Assembly (NCBI RefSeq): GCF_003231275.1 | Contig: NZ_QKVL01000023.1 | Coordinates: 1 to 64,000 of the forward strand | Length of the DNA: 64,000 bases | Direction: 5' to 3' | DNA from: Pseudomonas huaxiensis | GTDB taxonomy: Bacteria; Pseudomonadota; Gammaproteobacteria; Pseudomonadales; Pseudomonadaceae | Part shown: positions 15,870 to 24,236 of the stretch, piece after piece | How the letters are laid out: every line of letters starts with the position of its first letter | Position numbering within the stretch: the first letter of the stretch is position 1 | Position numbers and translations under genes: made by a program | Notes under the pieces: generated by a model | Seen by the model: only the letters and a program-made list of their open reading frames with translations | Databases searched by the model: none | Told to the model about the DNA's origin: nothing

Positions 15870-17870
15870 TCAACGCACCAGATGCAAGTACTGCAAATGC
15901 CGTTCGTACTGGTCGAGGATGTCGTTGATGATCTGCTCCTTGCTGTAGCCCATCAGGTCGTAGTCCTGACTGCCTTCGCTCAGGTGCACTTCGGCGCGAT
16001 AGTAGCGGCGGTTCTTCTGCTCCTGGGTGCCCAGCCCGGCAAGGGCGAAGGACGGGGTGAAGTAGCCGCGCATCTGCACCTGGTAGATAAACGGCTGTTC
16101 TTCGCCGTGACCGATCTTCAGGCTGACGTTGTCATGGCTCGGGTCTTCCTGGGTGATGACGTTCAGACCCTTCTCGGCATACACCTCGGTCACTTCCGCA
16201 ATCGCCGGGCGCACCACGTCGTCCATGAAGCGGTACACCTCATCGCGTGACGGGAAATGCACGGCCTGGCTCAGGCGCTTGCGCCAGCCGCCGCGACCGC
16301 GCCGCGACTCGGCGAACGGCGCCAGCGAGTGCATCTGCGCGATCTGTCGCTGCGATTCCAGGTAGAACGCCTTGTGCAGCCCCCACATCATCGCCAGCAG
16401 AATCAGCGAGAACGGCAGCGAGGTCAGCACCACCGCAGACTTCAGCGAGTCGATGCTGCCGGCGAACAACAAGCCGCTGGTGACCAGCGCGGTCATCACG
16501 CCCCAGAACACCCGCAGCCAGTTCGGTCCGTCCTCGTCGGTGCTGCCGCCTTTGGCGGAGAGCGTCGAGAGCACCACCGTGCCGGAGTCGGCCGAGGTGA
16601 CGAAGAACACGAAGCTGATGAACACCGTGACGGCGATCACCACTTTGCTCCACGGGTAGGTTTCCAGCAGCAGGTAGAGGGTCATCGACGGGTTCTCGAT
16701 GGCCGAGTCGGCCAGCGCGGTCATGCCGTGGTCGAGGACCTGGCTCAGGGCGCTGTTGCCGAAGATCGACATCCACGCCAGGGTGAAGCCCAGCGGGATC
16801 AACAACACGCCGAAGACGAATTCGCGGATGGTCCGTCCGCGGGAAATCCGCGCGATGAACAGCCCCACGAACGGCGCCCAGGCAATCCACCAGGCCCAGT
16901 AGAACACCGTCCAGTTGCCCAGCCAGTCGTTGGCCTGGGTGTAGGCGTAGACGTCGAAGCTCTTGCGCGGCAACACGGCGAGGTAGTCGCCGAGGTTCTG
17001 GATCAGGGTGTTGAACAGGTGCTGGGTCGGCCCGGCGAACAGCACGAACAGCAGCAGCGCGCAGGCCAGGAACAGGTTGATATCGGACATGACCCGCACG
17101 CCCTTCTCCACCCCGGCCACCGCCACCATCACCGCCGCGCCCATCATCAGCGCGATCAGCGCCACCTGCACCCACTGGCTGTGGGGGACGCCGAACAGGT
17201 AGTCGAGACCGGAATTCAGGTGCAGCACGCCGAAGCCCATGTCGGCGCCAAGACCAAACACCGTGGCGATGATGCCGAAGCCGTCCACGGCGTAGCCGAT
17301 GGGCCCGTTGATGCGCTTGCCGATCAGCGGGTACAGCGCCGAACGCAGCGCCAGCGGCAGGTTGTGACGGTAGGCGAAATACGCCAGGGCCATGCCGACG
17401 AAGGCGAACACGCCCCAGCCATGCAGGCCCCAATGCAGGAACAGCAACTGCATCGCCTGGCGCCCCGCCTCCACCGTGCCAGCCTCGCCCTGCGGCGGTT
17501 GCATCAGGTGGGTGAGCGGTTCGGAAACGCAGAAGAAGAACAGCGTGATGCTGATGCCGGCGGCGAACAGCATGCCGGCCCAGGACAGGTAGCTGAACTC
17601 GGGTTGATCGTGGTCGGCGCCGAGCTTGATCTTGCCGTAGCCGGACAGCGCGGTGACCACCACGAACACCAGGTACAGAGTCATCGCCAGCATGTAGTAC
17701 CAACCGACGGTGTGCGCCGCCCAGTTTTGCGCGGCCAGCAGCCACTCGCCCGCGGCTTGCGGGTTGGCGATCACGATCAGGGCGAAGAGCAGGATGAAAC
17801 CGGCGGCGAAGTAGAACACCGGTGGGTTCATGCGGATTTTGTCGCGGGAATTGTTTGACGGCGCACTCAT
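15870..17870 (-). CDS. betT: BCCT-family choline/betaine transporter, BetT type
   Basis: 666 residues from ATG 17870 (MSAPSNNSRDKIRMNPP). Twelve predicted helices, with the BCCT signature in helix 8 region (YWAWWIAWAPFVGLFIARIS, then RGRTIREF). A hydrophilic C-terminal domain of about 150 residues (from about 520) matches the long osmosensing tail of BetT rather than short BetP-like carriers. Imports choline (or betaine) by proton or sodium symport across the inner membrane. Upstream lies a strong inverted repeat of the kind bound by BetI. It ties to the sulfur theme only loosely, through choline sulfate. Confidence 0.88.
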   Translation of the reverse strand: MSAPSNNSRDKIRMNPPVFYFAAGFILLFALIVIANPQAAGEWLLAAQNWAAHTVGWYYMLAMTLYLVFVVVTALSGYGKIKLGADHDQPEFSYLSWAGMLFAAGISITLFFFCVSEPLTHLMQPPQGEAGTVEAGRQAMQLLFLHWGLHGWGVFAFVGMALAYFAYRHNLPLALRSALYPLIGKRINGPIGYAVDGFGIIATVFGLGADMGFGVLHLNSGLDYLFGVPHSQWVQVALIALMMGAAVMVAVAGVEKGVRVMSDINLFLACALLLFVLFAGPTQHLFNTLIQNLGDYLAVLPRKSFDVYAYTQANDWLGNWTVFYWAWWIAWAPFVGLFIARISRGRTIREFVFGVLLIPLGFTLAWMSIFGNSALSQVLDHGMTALADSAIENPSMTLYLLLETYPWSKVVIAVTVFISFVFFVTSADSGTVVLSTLSAKGGSTDEDGPNWLRVFWGVMTALVTSGLLFAGSIDSLKSAVVLTSLPFSLILLAMMWGLHKAFYLESQRQIAQMHSLAPFAESRRGRGGWRKRLSQAVHFPSRDEVYRFMDDVVRPAIAEVTEVYAEKGLNVITQEDPSHDNVSLKIGHGEEQPFIYQVQMRGYFTPSFALAGLGTQEQKNRRYYRAEVHLSEGSQDYDLMGYSKEQIINDILDQYERHLQYLHLVR

Positions 17871-17961
17871 GGGCGGTGCACCTCGCAAGGCGGGAAAGTG
17901 GTTGGATTGAACGGGTTCAGCAAAGGCTAATCCTCCTGATGAACACCGGCAGTTCACCAGC

Positions 17962-17991
17962 GTTTAATTTGAACAAGCGTTCAAGTTAAAC
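17962..17991. promoter_or_regulatory. Inverted repeat upstream of betT, BetI-like operator
   Basis: Arms GTTTAATTTGAAC (17962-17974) and GTTCAAGTTAAAC (17979-17991) pair at 12 of 13 positions around AAGC. Weaker TGAAC/GTTCA pairs lie nearer the gene (about 17908-17919 and 17939-17955). BetI, a TetR-type choline sensor, binds TTGAAC...GTTCAA-like sites in Gammaproteobacteria; the assignment here is inferred, as no betI is in the window. Confidence 0.55.
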
Positions 17992-18042
17992 ATGGATACG
18001 AATTTGAAGCGACCGATAGCCGACCGTTAACGTTGGTTTTTT

Positions 18043-18123
18043 GGGGCCTGATCGCGAGCAAGCTCGCGCCTACAAATCGGGCGCTTATCACACCCCCTGT
18101 AGGAGCGAGCTCGCGATCAGGCC
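18043..18123. repeat. REP inverted pair (GAGCAAGCTCGC type)
   Basis: Arms GGCCTGATCGCGAGCAAGCT (18043 onward) and its complement ending at 18123 flank about 30 bases. Located just beyond the cysE stop, where it may also act as a terminator. Confidence 0.85.
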
Positions 18124-18136
18124 TCCAAGCGACCTC

Positions 18137-19072
18137 TTACTTCTGCGCCCCATCCGCATGCTGCAGCAGATTCGCCTGAGTCAGGTTGCTCTCCGCCGGC
18201 ACGCTGCGGGTCAGCCAGACGTTACCGCCGATGGTCGAGCCCTTGCCGATGGTGATCCGCCCGAGGATGGTCGCGCCGGCATAGATCACCACATCGTCCT
18301 CGACGATCGGGTGACGCGGGTGGCCCTTCTGCAGCTTGCCGCATTCGTCTTCGGGGAAGCGCTTGGCGCCGAGGGTCACGGCCTGGTAGATGCGCACCCG
18401 CTCGCCAATGATCGCGGTCTCGCCGATCACCACACCAGTGCCGTGGTCGATGAAGAAACTCGGGCCGATCTGCGCGCCAGGGTGGATGTCGATACCGGTC
18501 GCGGAGTGCGCCAGTTCCGAACTGATCCGCGCCAGCAACGGCAGGCCGGCGCGGTACAGGTGGTGGGCAAGGCGATGGTGGATGATCGCCAGCACACCCG
18601 GATAGCACAGCAGCACTTCATCGACGCTGCGCGCTGCCGGGTCGCCGTGGAAGGCGGCCAGAACGTCGGTGTCGAGCAGGACGCGCATGGCCGGCAAGGC
18701 GGCGGCGAATTCCTGGATCAGGCGCAGGGCGGTGGCGTCGACATCGGCGTCCTCGGCCTGGCCGTGCCGCGCGGCGTAGCGCAGTTCCAGGCGGGCCTGG
18801 GCCAGCAGTGAGGTCAATGCGGCGTCGAGGGTGTGGCCGACGTAGAAGTCTTCGCTCTCTTCGCGCAGGTCCACCGGCCCCAGACGCATCGGGAACAACG
18901 CGCCACACAACTGCTCAAGGATCTGTCGTACAGCCTCACGCGACGGCAATTCGCGCCCGCCCTGCTCGCCGCTGCTGCGGCCATTGCGGGTGCGCCACTG
19001 ATCGCGGGCCGAACGAAGCTGGCCGACGATGGACTGAAGTTGCCAATACCCGGATTGCGCGTTGTCGCTCAC
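18137..19072 (-). CDS. cysE: Serine O-acetyltransferase (EpsC/SrpH-type CysE)
   Basis: 311 residues from GTG 19072 after AGGAG. Makes O-acetyl-L-serine from serine and acetyl-CoA, the carbon acceptor for sulfide in cysteine synthesis. The N-terminal helical domain (about 1-180) is followed by the left-handed hexapeptide repeat domain: SATGIDIHPGAQIG, FFIDHGTGVVIGETAIIG, RVRIYQAVTLGAK, PIVEDDVVIYAGATILG. The catalytic-site histidines lie in DIHPG and DHGTG. The long N-terminus marks the second, EpsC-like form seen beside the housekeeping CysE in pseudomonads, probably sulfur-stress specific. Divergent from the D-cysteine desulfhydrase gene. Confidence 0.92.
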   Translation of the reverse strand: MSDNAQSGYWQLQSIVGQLRSARDQWRTRNGRSSGEQGGRELPSREAVRQILEQLCGALFPMRLGPVDLREESEDFYVGHTLDAALTSLLAQARLELRYAARHGQAEDADVDATALRLIQEFAAALPAMRVLLDTDVLAAFHGDPAARSVDEVLLCYPGVLAIIHHRLAHHLYRAGLPLLARISSELAHSATGIDIHPGAQIGPSFFIDHGTGVVIGETAIIGERVRIYQAVTLGAKRFPEDECGKLQKGHPRHPIVEDDVVIYAGATILGRITIGKGSTIGGNVWLTRSVPAESNLTQANLLQHADGAQK

Positions 19073-19336
19073 GGTTGTTTCTCCTGCTTGGCGGCGTGGG
19101 ACTGGAAGGGGAAGGCCGCTCTCTTGAAACGCACTCTACGACATGACACGGGGGCGGAAAAAATAATGGTTTATGCCGGTTGGCTATATAGATGGCATAA
19201 GCCGATTGGGCCTGCCTCAGGCGGCCATCGCGAGCAAGCTCGCTCCTACAGAATTCATCCAGTGCTGCTGCCAGACACAGTTGCCCATGCCCGAATGCCT
19301 GCCTATGCTCGAATTTTCCTACAACCGACTTCCGCC
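19073..19336. other. Intergenic region between cysE and dcyD with one REP copy
   Basis: Divergent spacer. A single REP core (ATCGCGAGCAAGCTCGCTCC) lies at about 19229-19248. An AT-rich stretch near 19160-19200 (AAAATAATGG, GGCTATATAGATGG) may hold the promoters. No gene seen. Confidence 0.5.
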
Positions 19337-20335
19337 ATGATCGAACGACACCTCGCCCGCTTCAATCGCCTGGAACTGCTCGCCGCGCCCACCCCGCTGG
19401 AAAAACTCCAGCGGCTTTCCGACTGGGCCGGGCGCGAGATCTGGATCAAGCGCGATGACCTCACCCCGCTGGCCCTCGGCGGCAACAAACTGCGCAAGCT
19501 CGAATACCTCGCTGCCGATGCCCTGGCCAAGGGCGCCGACACGCTGATCACTGCCGGTGCGATCCAGTCCAATCACGTGCGCCAGACCGCCGCCCTCGCC
19601 GCTCGCCTCGGCCTCGGCTGCGTGGCACTGCTGGAAAACCCCATCGGCACCGACTCGGCCAGCTACCTGGAAAACGGCAACCGCCTGCTGCTGGACCTGT
19701 TCGACGCCAAGGTCGAGTTGGTGGACAACCTCGACAACGCTGACGACCTGCTGCAAGCCCTCGCCGTGCGCCTGCACGCCAGCGGTCGCAAGCCGTATCT
19801 GGTGCCCATCGGCGGCTCCAACCCGCTCGGTGCCCTGGGTTATGTGCGCGCCGGCCTGGAACTGGCCGAGCAGATAGAACAGAGCGGCCAGACCTTCGCC
19901 GGTGTGGTGCTCGCCTCGGGCAGTGCCGGCACCCACAGCGGCCTGGCCCTGGCGCTGGCCGAGCGCTTGCCGGACCTGCCGGTGATCGGTATCACCGTGT
20001 CGCGCAGTGAAGAGGCGCAACTGCCCAAGGTCCAGGGCCTCGCCGAACGCACCGCCGAGTTGCTGGGCGTCCGTTTGCCGGACGCATTCAAGGTGCGTTT
20101 GTGGGACGAGTACTACGCTCCACGTTATGGCGAAGCCAATGCCGGCGGCCTCGCGGCCATCCGATTGCTGGCCAGCCACGAGGGGCTATTGCTCGACCCG
20201 GTCTACACCGCAAAGGCCATGGCTGGCCTGTTGGACGGCATCGCCCGGCAGCGATTCGATGACGGTCCGCTGATTTTTCTGCACACCGGCGGAGCCCCGG
20301 CATTATTCGCCTACCCTGATGTCTGTAAACGCTGA
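19337..20335 (+). CDS. dcyD: D-cysteine desulfhydrase
   Basis: 332 residues; a PLP enzyme of the ACC-deaminase/D-cysteine desulfhydrase family that turns D-cysteine into pyruvate, sulfide and ammonia. The PLP lysine is Lys51 in GGNKLRKLEY; AGAIQSNHVRQTAA and SGSAGTHSGLALAL complete the site. ATG 19337 gives the usual N-terminus (MIERHLARFNRLELL); in-frame codons upstream are not family-like. The gene is followed by tcyJLN as in the enterobacterial dcyD-yecS-yecC order, so it probably processes imported cysteine or cystine. Normal length. Confidence 0.92.
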   Translation: MIERHLARFNRLELLAAPTPLEKLQRLSDWAGREIWIKRDDLTPLALGGNKLRKLEYLAADALAKGADTLITAGAIQSNHVRQTAALAARLGLGCVALLENPIGTDSASYLENGNRLLLDLFDAKVELVDNLDNADDLLQALAVRLHASGRKPYLVPIGGSNPLGALGYVRAGLELAEQIEQSGQTFAGVVLASGSAGTHSGLALALAERLPDLPVIGITVSRSEEAQLPKVQGLAERTAELLGVRLPDAFKVRLWDEYYAPRYGEANAGGLAAIRLLASHEGLLLDPVYTAKAMAGLLDGIARQRFDDGPLIFLHTGGAPALFAYPDVCKR

Positions 20336-20452
20336 AACAGGCGTCGGTTTATAGGTCAAACCGCTATAGGAAAATGCTTTTTTATTATTTTTGACTCTAT
20401 GAATCGCGCCCTATAGTCACCACCACTTTCACAACAAGACTGGGGACAGGGC
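20336..20452 (+). promoter_or_regulatory. Promoter region of the cystine transporter genes
   Basis: 117 bases, AT-rich from 20345. Three CTATAG-like elements (TTTATAGG at 20348, GCTATAGG at 20363, CCTATAGTC at 20411) surround a TTTTTTATTATTTTTGACTC stretch. They are candidate sites for a sulfur regulator such as CysB. GGGGACAGGG is a strong ribosome-binding site for 20453. Confidence 0.4.
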
Positions 20453-21253
20453 ATGACGATTTCCGTTTTCACCAAGCGCATTCTGGGTATCGGCGCCGGC
20501 ATTGTTCTGGGCGCCAGCGTGCTCAGCCAGGCCATCGCCGGCGAGCAGTTGCAGACCATCAAGGACAAGGGTGTCATCAATATCGGCCTGGAAGGCACCT
20601 ACCCGCCCTTCAGCTTCGTCGATGCCGACGGCAAGCTCACCGGTTTCGAGGTGGAACTGTCCGAAGCCCTGGCCAAGCAACTGGGGGTCAAGGCCAAGGT
20701 GCAGCCAACCAAATGGGACGGCATCCTCGCCGCCCTGGAGTCCAAGCGCCTGGACGTGGTGGTCAACCAGGTGACGATCTCCGAAGAGCGCAAGAAAAAA
20801 TACGACTTCTCCAAGCCCTACACCGTGTCCGGCATCCAGGCGCTGATCCTGAAGAAAAAGGCTGCGGAACTGAATATCAATGCCGCCGCCGACCTGGCCG
20901 GCAAGAAAGTCGGCGTCGGCCTGGGCACCAACTACGAACAATGGGTCAAGCAGGACGTGCCAAAGGCCGACGTGCGCACCTACGAGGATGACCCCAGCAA
21001 GTTCGCCGACCTGCGCAACGGCCGCATCGACGCCATCCTGATCGACCGCCTTGCCGCCCTCGAATACGCCCAGAAAGCCAAGGACACCGAACTCGCCGGC
21101 GCCGCCTTCTCGCGTCTGGAGTCGGGCGTCGCGTTGCGCAAGGGCGAGCCGGAACTGCTCGACGCCATCAACAAAGCGCTGGACACGCTGCGGGCTGACG
21201 GCACGCTGACCAAGCTGTCGGAGAAATACTTCGGTGCCGATGTCACCCAATGA
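20453..21253 (+). CDS. tcyJ: L-cystine ABC transporter substrate-binding protein
   Basis: 266 residues with a signal peptide (ILGIGAGIVLGASVLSQAIA). A solute-binding family 3 protein of the TcyJ/FliY group: LQTIKDKGVINIGLEGTYPP, FSFVDADGKLTGFEVEL, WDGILAALESKRLDVVVNQV and DAILIDRLAALEY. Periplasmic receptor for cystine. Its stop overlaps the permease start by four bases, so tcyJLN is one operon. Confidence 0.92.
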   Translation: MTISVFTKRILGIGAGIVLGASVLSQAIAGEQLQTIKDKGVINIGLEGTYPPFSFVDADGKLTGFEVELSEALAKQLGVKAKVQPTKWDGILAALESKRLDVVVNQVTISEERKKKYDFSKPYTVSGIQALILKKKAAELNINAAADLAGKKVGVGLGTNYEQWVKQDVPKADVRTYEDDPSKFADLRNGRIDAILIDRLAALEYAQKAKDTELAGAAFSRLESGVALRKGEPELLDAINKALDTLRADGTLTKLSEKYFGADVTQ

Positions 21254-21924
21254 TCGCTGAAAGCCTGCAACTCGTTGCCGACTCCACGCCCTTCCTGCTG
21301 AAGGGCGCTGGCTACACGGTGCTGCTCAGTGTCGGCGGCATGTTCTTCGGCCTGGTGCTCGGCTTTGCCCTGGCACTGATGCGCCTGTCGAAGACACCGC
21401 TGCTGGACTGGCCGGCGCGGATCTACGTGTCGTTCTTTCGCGGTACGCCGCTGCTGGTGCAGTTGTTCGTGATCTATTTCGGCATGCCGCAGATCGGTAT
21501 CGAACTCGATCCGATCCCGGCGTCATTGATCGGCCTGTCGCTGAACATGGCTGCGTACATCTGCGAAATTCTGCGCGCAGCAATCTCGTCGATCGACCGC
21601 GGCCAATGGGAAGCGGCGGCCAGCATCGGCATGACCCGTACCCAGGCGATGCGCCGGGCGATCCTGCCACAAGCCCTGCGCACCGCCTTGCCGCCGCTGG
21701 GCAACAGCTTCATTTCGCTGGTCAAGGACACCGCCCTGGCGGCCACTATCCAGGTGCCCGAACTGTTCCGCCAGGCGCAACTGATCACCGCACGCACCTT
21801 TGAAGTCTTCACCATGTACCTCGCGGTGGCGGTCATCTACTGGATTCTCTGCAGCGTCCTCGCCCACGTTCAGCACCGCATGGAAACGCGGGTCAACCGT
21901 CATGACGAGGAGCCGCGACGATGA
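21250..21924 (+). CDS. tcyL: L-cystine ABC transporter permease
   Basis: 224-residue inner-membrane permease of the HisMQ type. Helices near 20-45, 60-80, 90-110 and 185-205. The motif FFRGTPLLVQLFVIYFGMP is characteristic, and the EAA loop reads EAAASIGMTRTQAMRRAILP. Overlaps both neighbours by four bases. A single permease forms a homodimer in Tcy systems, in line with only one permease gene here. Confidence 0.93.
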   Translation: MIAESLQLVADSTPFLLKGAGYTVLLSVGGMFFGLVLGFALALMRLSKTPLLDWPARIYVSFFRGTPLLVQLFVIYFGMPQIGIELDPIPASLIGLSLNMAAYICEILRAAISSIDRGQWEAAASIGMTRTQAMRRAILPQALRTALPPLGNSFISLVKDTALAATIQVPELFRQAQLITARTFEVFTMYLAVAVIYWILCSVLAHVQHRMETRVNRHDEEPRR

Positions 21925-22670
21925 TCCAGGTACAACGGCTGAACAAACAGTTCAACGGCCAGACCGTGCTCAAGGACATCGACCTGACCGTCGAGCCCGG
22001 CGAGGTCATCGCCATCATCGGCCCCAGCGGCTCAGGCAAGACCACCTTCCTGCGCTGCCTTAACCTGCTGGAAACCCCCGACAGCGGCGTGATCCGCGTC
22101 GGTGATATCGAGATCGATGGCGGGCGTCCGCTCAGCCAGCAGACCGGGCTGATCCGGCGCTTGCGTCAGCAGGTCGGTTTCGTCTTCCAGAACTTCAACC
22201 TGTTCCCCCATCGCACCGCCCTGGAAAACGTCATCGAAGGCCCGGTGGTGGTGAAGAAGACTCCCCGCGACAAGGCCGAAGCCCTGGGCCGCGCGTTGCT
22301 GGCCAAGGTCGGTCTGGCGGGCAAGGAAGATGCCTATCCGCGCCGCCTCTCCGGCGGTCAGCAGCAGCGGGTCGCCATTGCTCGCGCCTTGGCGATGGAG
22401 CCGCAAGTGATCCTCTTCGATGAACCCACCTCGGCGCTCGACCCGGAGCTGGTGGGCGAAGTGCTCGCGACCATTCGCGGCCTGGCCGAAGAGAAGCGCA
22501 CGATGATCATCGTCACCCACGAAATGAACTTCGCCCGCGACGTCGCCAATCGGGTGATCTTTTTCGACAAGGGCGTGATCGTCGAGCAGGGCGAGGCTAA
22601 GGCGCTGTTTGCCAATCCGCAGCATGAGCGGACGCGGCAGTTTCTCGGCAAAATTCTTGGGTCGGTCTGA
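21921..22670 (+). CDS. tcyN: L-cystine ABC transporter ATP-binding protein
   Basis: 249-residue polar amino acid ABC ATPase. Walker A GPSGSGKTT (34-42), Q-loop VFQNFNLFPH, signature LSGGQQQRVAIARAL, Walker B VILFDEPTSALDPELVGEVL, switch VTHEMNFARDVA. A short insertion after the Walker A strand (EIDGGRPLSQQTGLIRRLR) is typical of YecC/TcyN. Last gene of the cystine operon; a REP pair follows 10 bases later. Confidence 0.93.
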   Translation: MIQVQRLNKQFNGQTVLKDIDLTVEPGEVIAIIGPSGSGKTTFLRCLNLLETPDSGVIRVGDIEIDGGRPLSQQTGLIRRLRQQVGFVFQNFNLFPHRTALENVIEGPVVVKKTPRDKAEALGRALLAKVGLAGKEDAYPRRLSGGQQQRVAIARALAMEPQVILFDEPTSALDPELVGEVLATIRGLAEEKRTMIIVTHEMNFARDVANRVIFFDKGVIVEQGEAKALFANPQHERTRQFLGKILGSV

Positions 22671-22974
22671 GCATCTGAGGGCCTCATCGCTGGCAAGCCA
22701 GCTCCCACAAGGTCGGCGTGCACAGCACCCTGTGGGAGCTGGCTTGTCGGGGCGCCGAACCGCAGCGATGAGGCCCTCAAGAGCACCACAAATCCCCCCA
22801 CCCACAAACTGTTGATCCCCTGTTGCAACAGCAACACTCCTCTGTCTATCCATATTCCCAATCGTTAGTTCATTAAATTTTTATAAACGATTACGGTATA
22901 TGCACCGGACCACCGGACCCCACGTATTTTCAGTCGCTGCACGCACGCGACGTTTCCATAGATGAGGTCAGGTC
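22671..22974. promoter_or_regulatory. REP pair and promoter region of the sfnB operon
   Basis: A REP pair (GCCTCATCGCTGGCAAGCCA and partner) fills 22681-22776. Beyond it are the perfect 12-base palindrome CTGTTGCAACAG (22820-22831), a possible activator site, and an AT-rich block (TTCATTAAATTTTTATAAAC, about 22870-22889). I looked for a sigma-54 GG-N10-GC core, as SfnR control would predict, and found no convincing one. The ribosome-binding site is GAGGTCAGGTC before 22975. Confidence 0.5.
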
Positions 22975-24216
22975 ATGTCCAGTCTTGCCAATAACGCCGT
23001 CCACAGCGATCTGGATCACGCGCCATTGCTGCTCCCCGCCAAGGTCCTGCGCAACGATGCCGAGGCCCTGCAAGCCGCCCACGAACTGGCCGCCGCCGCC
23101 CGCCCACAAGCCGGCAAACGCGACCAGCAGCGCAAGCTGCCCTGGGCCGAAGTCGAGCAGTTCACCCGCAGCGGCCTGGGCAGTATCAGCATCCCGCGTG
23201 AATACGGCGGTCCACAGCTTTCCTTCGTCACCATTGCCGAGGTGTTCCGCATCATCAGTGCGGCCGACCCGGCGCTGGGGCAAATCCCGCAAAACCAGTT
23301 CGGCCTGCTGCAACTGCTGCGCGGCGCCGCCAACGACCGGCAGAAAGAAGTGCTGTTCGGCTCGGTGATCGACGGCTGGCGGATCGGCAATGCCGGCCCC
23401 GAACGCGGCACCAAAAACACCCTCGAACTCAAGGCCCGGATCACCCGTCAGGGCGATGGCTATGTCATCAGCGGCCAGAAGTTCTATTCCACCGGCGCGC
23501 TGTTCGCCCACTGGGTGGCGGTCAAGGCGCTGAACGACGAAGGCCGCGCGGTGCTGGCCTTCGTTCGTCGTGGCACCCCGGGCCTGCGCATCGTCGACGA
23601 CTGGTCCGGCTTCGGCCAGCGCACCACCGCCAGCGGCACCGTGTTGCTCAACGAAGTGCCGGTGGACGCCGAGCTGGTCGTGGAAAGCTGGCGCCTCGCG
23701 GACACCCCGAATATCCAGGGCTCGGTCTCGCAACTGATCCAGGCCGCCATCGACGCCGGCATTGCCGAAGCCGCGGTGGAAGACGCCATCGCTTTCGTCC
23801 GCGAAAAGGCCCGGCCCTGGGTCGATGCCGGTGTCGAGCGCGCCAGCGACGACCCCTATGTGATCGCCGATATCGGTCGCCTGAAACTCGAACTGCACGC
23901 CGCCCAGGCCCTGCTGACGAAAGCCGCGCGGGTGCTGGATGACGTTAACGCCTCGCCGATCGACGCCGCTTCTGCCGCCCGCGCCTCCATCGCCGTGGCC
24001 GAGGCCAAGGTGCTGACCACCGAAATCTCCCTGCTGGCCAGCGAGAAGCTCCTGGAACTGTCCGGCAGCCGCGCCACCCTCGCCGAGTTCAACCTCGACC
24101 GGCACTGGCGCAATGCGCGGGTGCACACCCTGCACGACCCGGTGCGCTGGAAATACCACGCCGTCGGCGCCTACCACCTCAACGGAACCCTGCCCGCCCG
24201 GCACTCCTGGATTTGA
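22975..24216 (+). CDS. sfnB: SfnB-family sulfur acquisition oxidoreductase (acyl-CoA dehydrogenase fold), first copy
   Basis: 413 residues with the acyl-CoA dehydrogenase layout: N-terminal helices (IPREYGGPQLSFVTIAEVFRI), a middle beta domain (GTKNTLELKARITRQGDGYVISGQKFYSTGA, DDWSGFGQRTTASGTVLL) and a C-terminal four-helix bundle ending NARVHTLHDPVRWKYHAVG. That ending marks the DszC/SfnB branch, which are FMNH2-dependent monooxygenases rather than beta-oxidation enzymes. SfnB in P. putida is tied to dimethyl sulfone use. It leads an operon with a paralogue, an LLM monooxygenase and a MetQNI transporter. Tandem with a related but clearly diverged copy. Confidence 0.88.
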   Translation: MSSLANNAVHSDLDHAPLLLPAKVLRNDAEALQAAHELAAAARPQAGKRDQQRKLPWAEVEQFTRSGLGSISIPREYGGPQLSFVTIAEVFRIISAADPALGQIPQNQFGLLQLLRGAANDRQKEVLFGSVIDGWRIGNAGPERGTKNTLELKARITRQGDGYVISGQKFYSTGALFAHWVAVKALNDEGRAVLAFVRRGTPGLRIVDDWSGFGQRTTASGTVLLNEVPVDAELVVESWRLADTPNIQGSVSQLIQAAIDAGIAEAAVEDAIAFVREKARPWVDAGVERASDDPYVIADIGRLKLELHAAQALLTKAARVLDDVNASPIDAASAARASIAVAEAKVLTTEISLLASEKLLELSGSRATLAEFNLDRHWRNARVHTLHDPVRWKYHAVGAYHLNGTLPARHSWI

Positions 24217-24236
24217 CCAGACCACTGGAGCCCCTA

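Noticed and set aside
14526..15870. Complete insertion sequence or prophage in the AT-rich island
   Set aside because: No transposase, integrase, terminal inverted repeats or target duplication seen; only the Hcp remnant and membrane proteins.
16257..17858. 533-codon plus-strand frame opposite betT
   Set aside because: Shadow frame rich in H, Q and R with no domain; betT on the other strand is unmistakable.
22681..22974. Sigma-54 promoter before the sfnB operon
   Set aside because: No GG-N10-GC core with suitable flanks was found in the region, so none is annotated.
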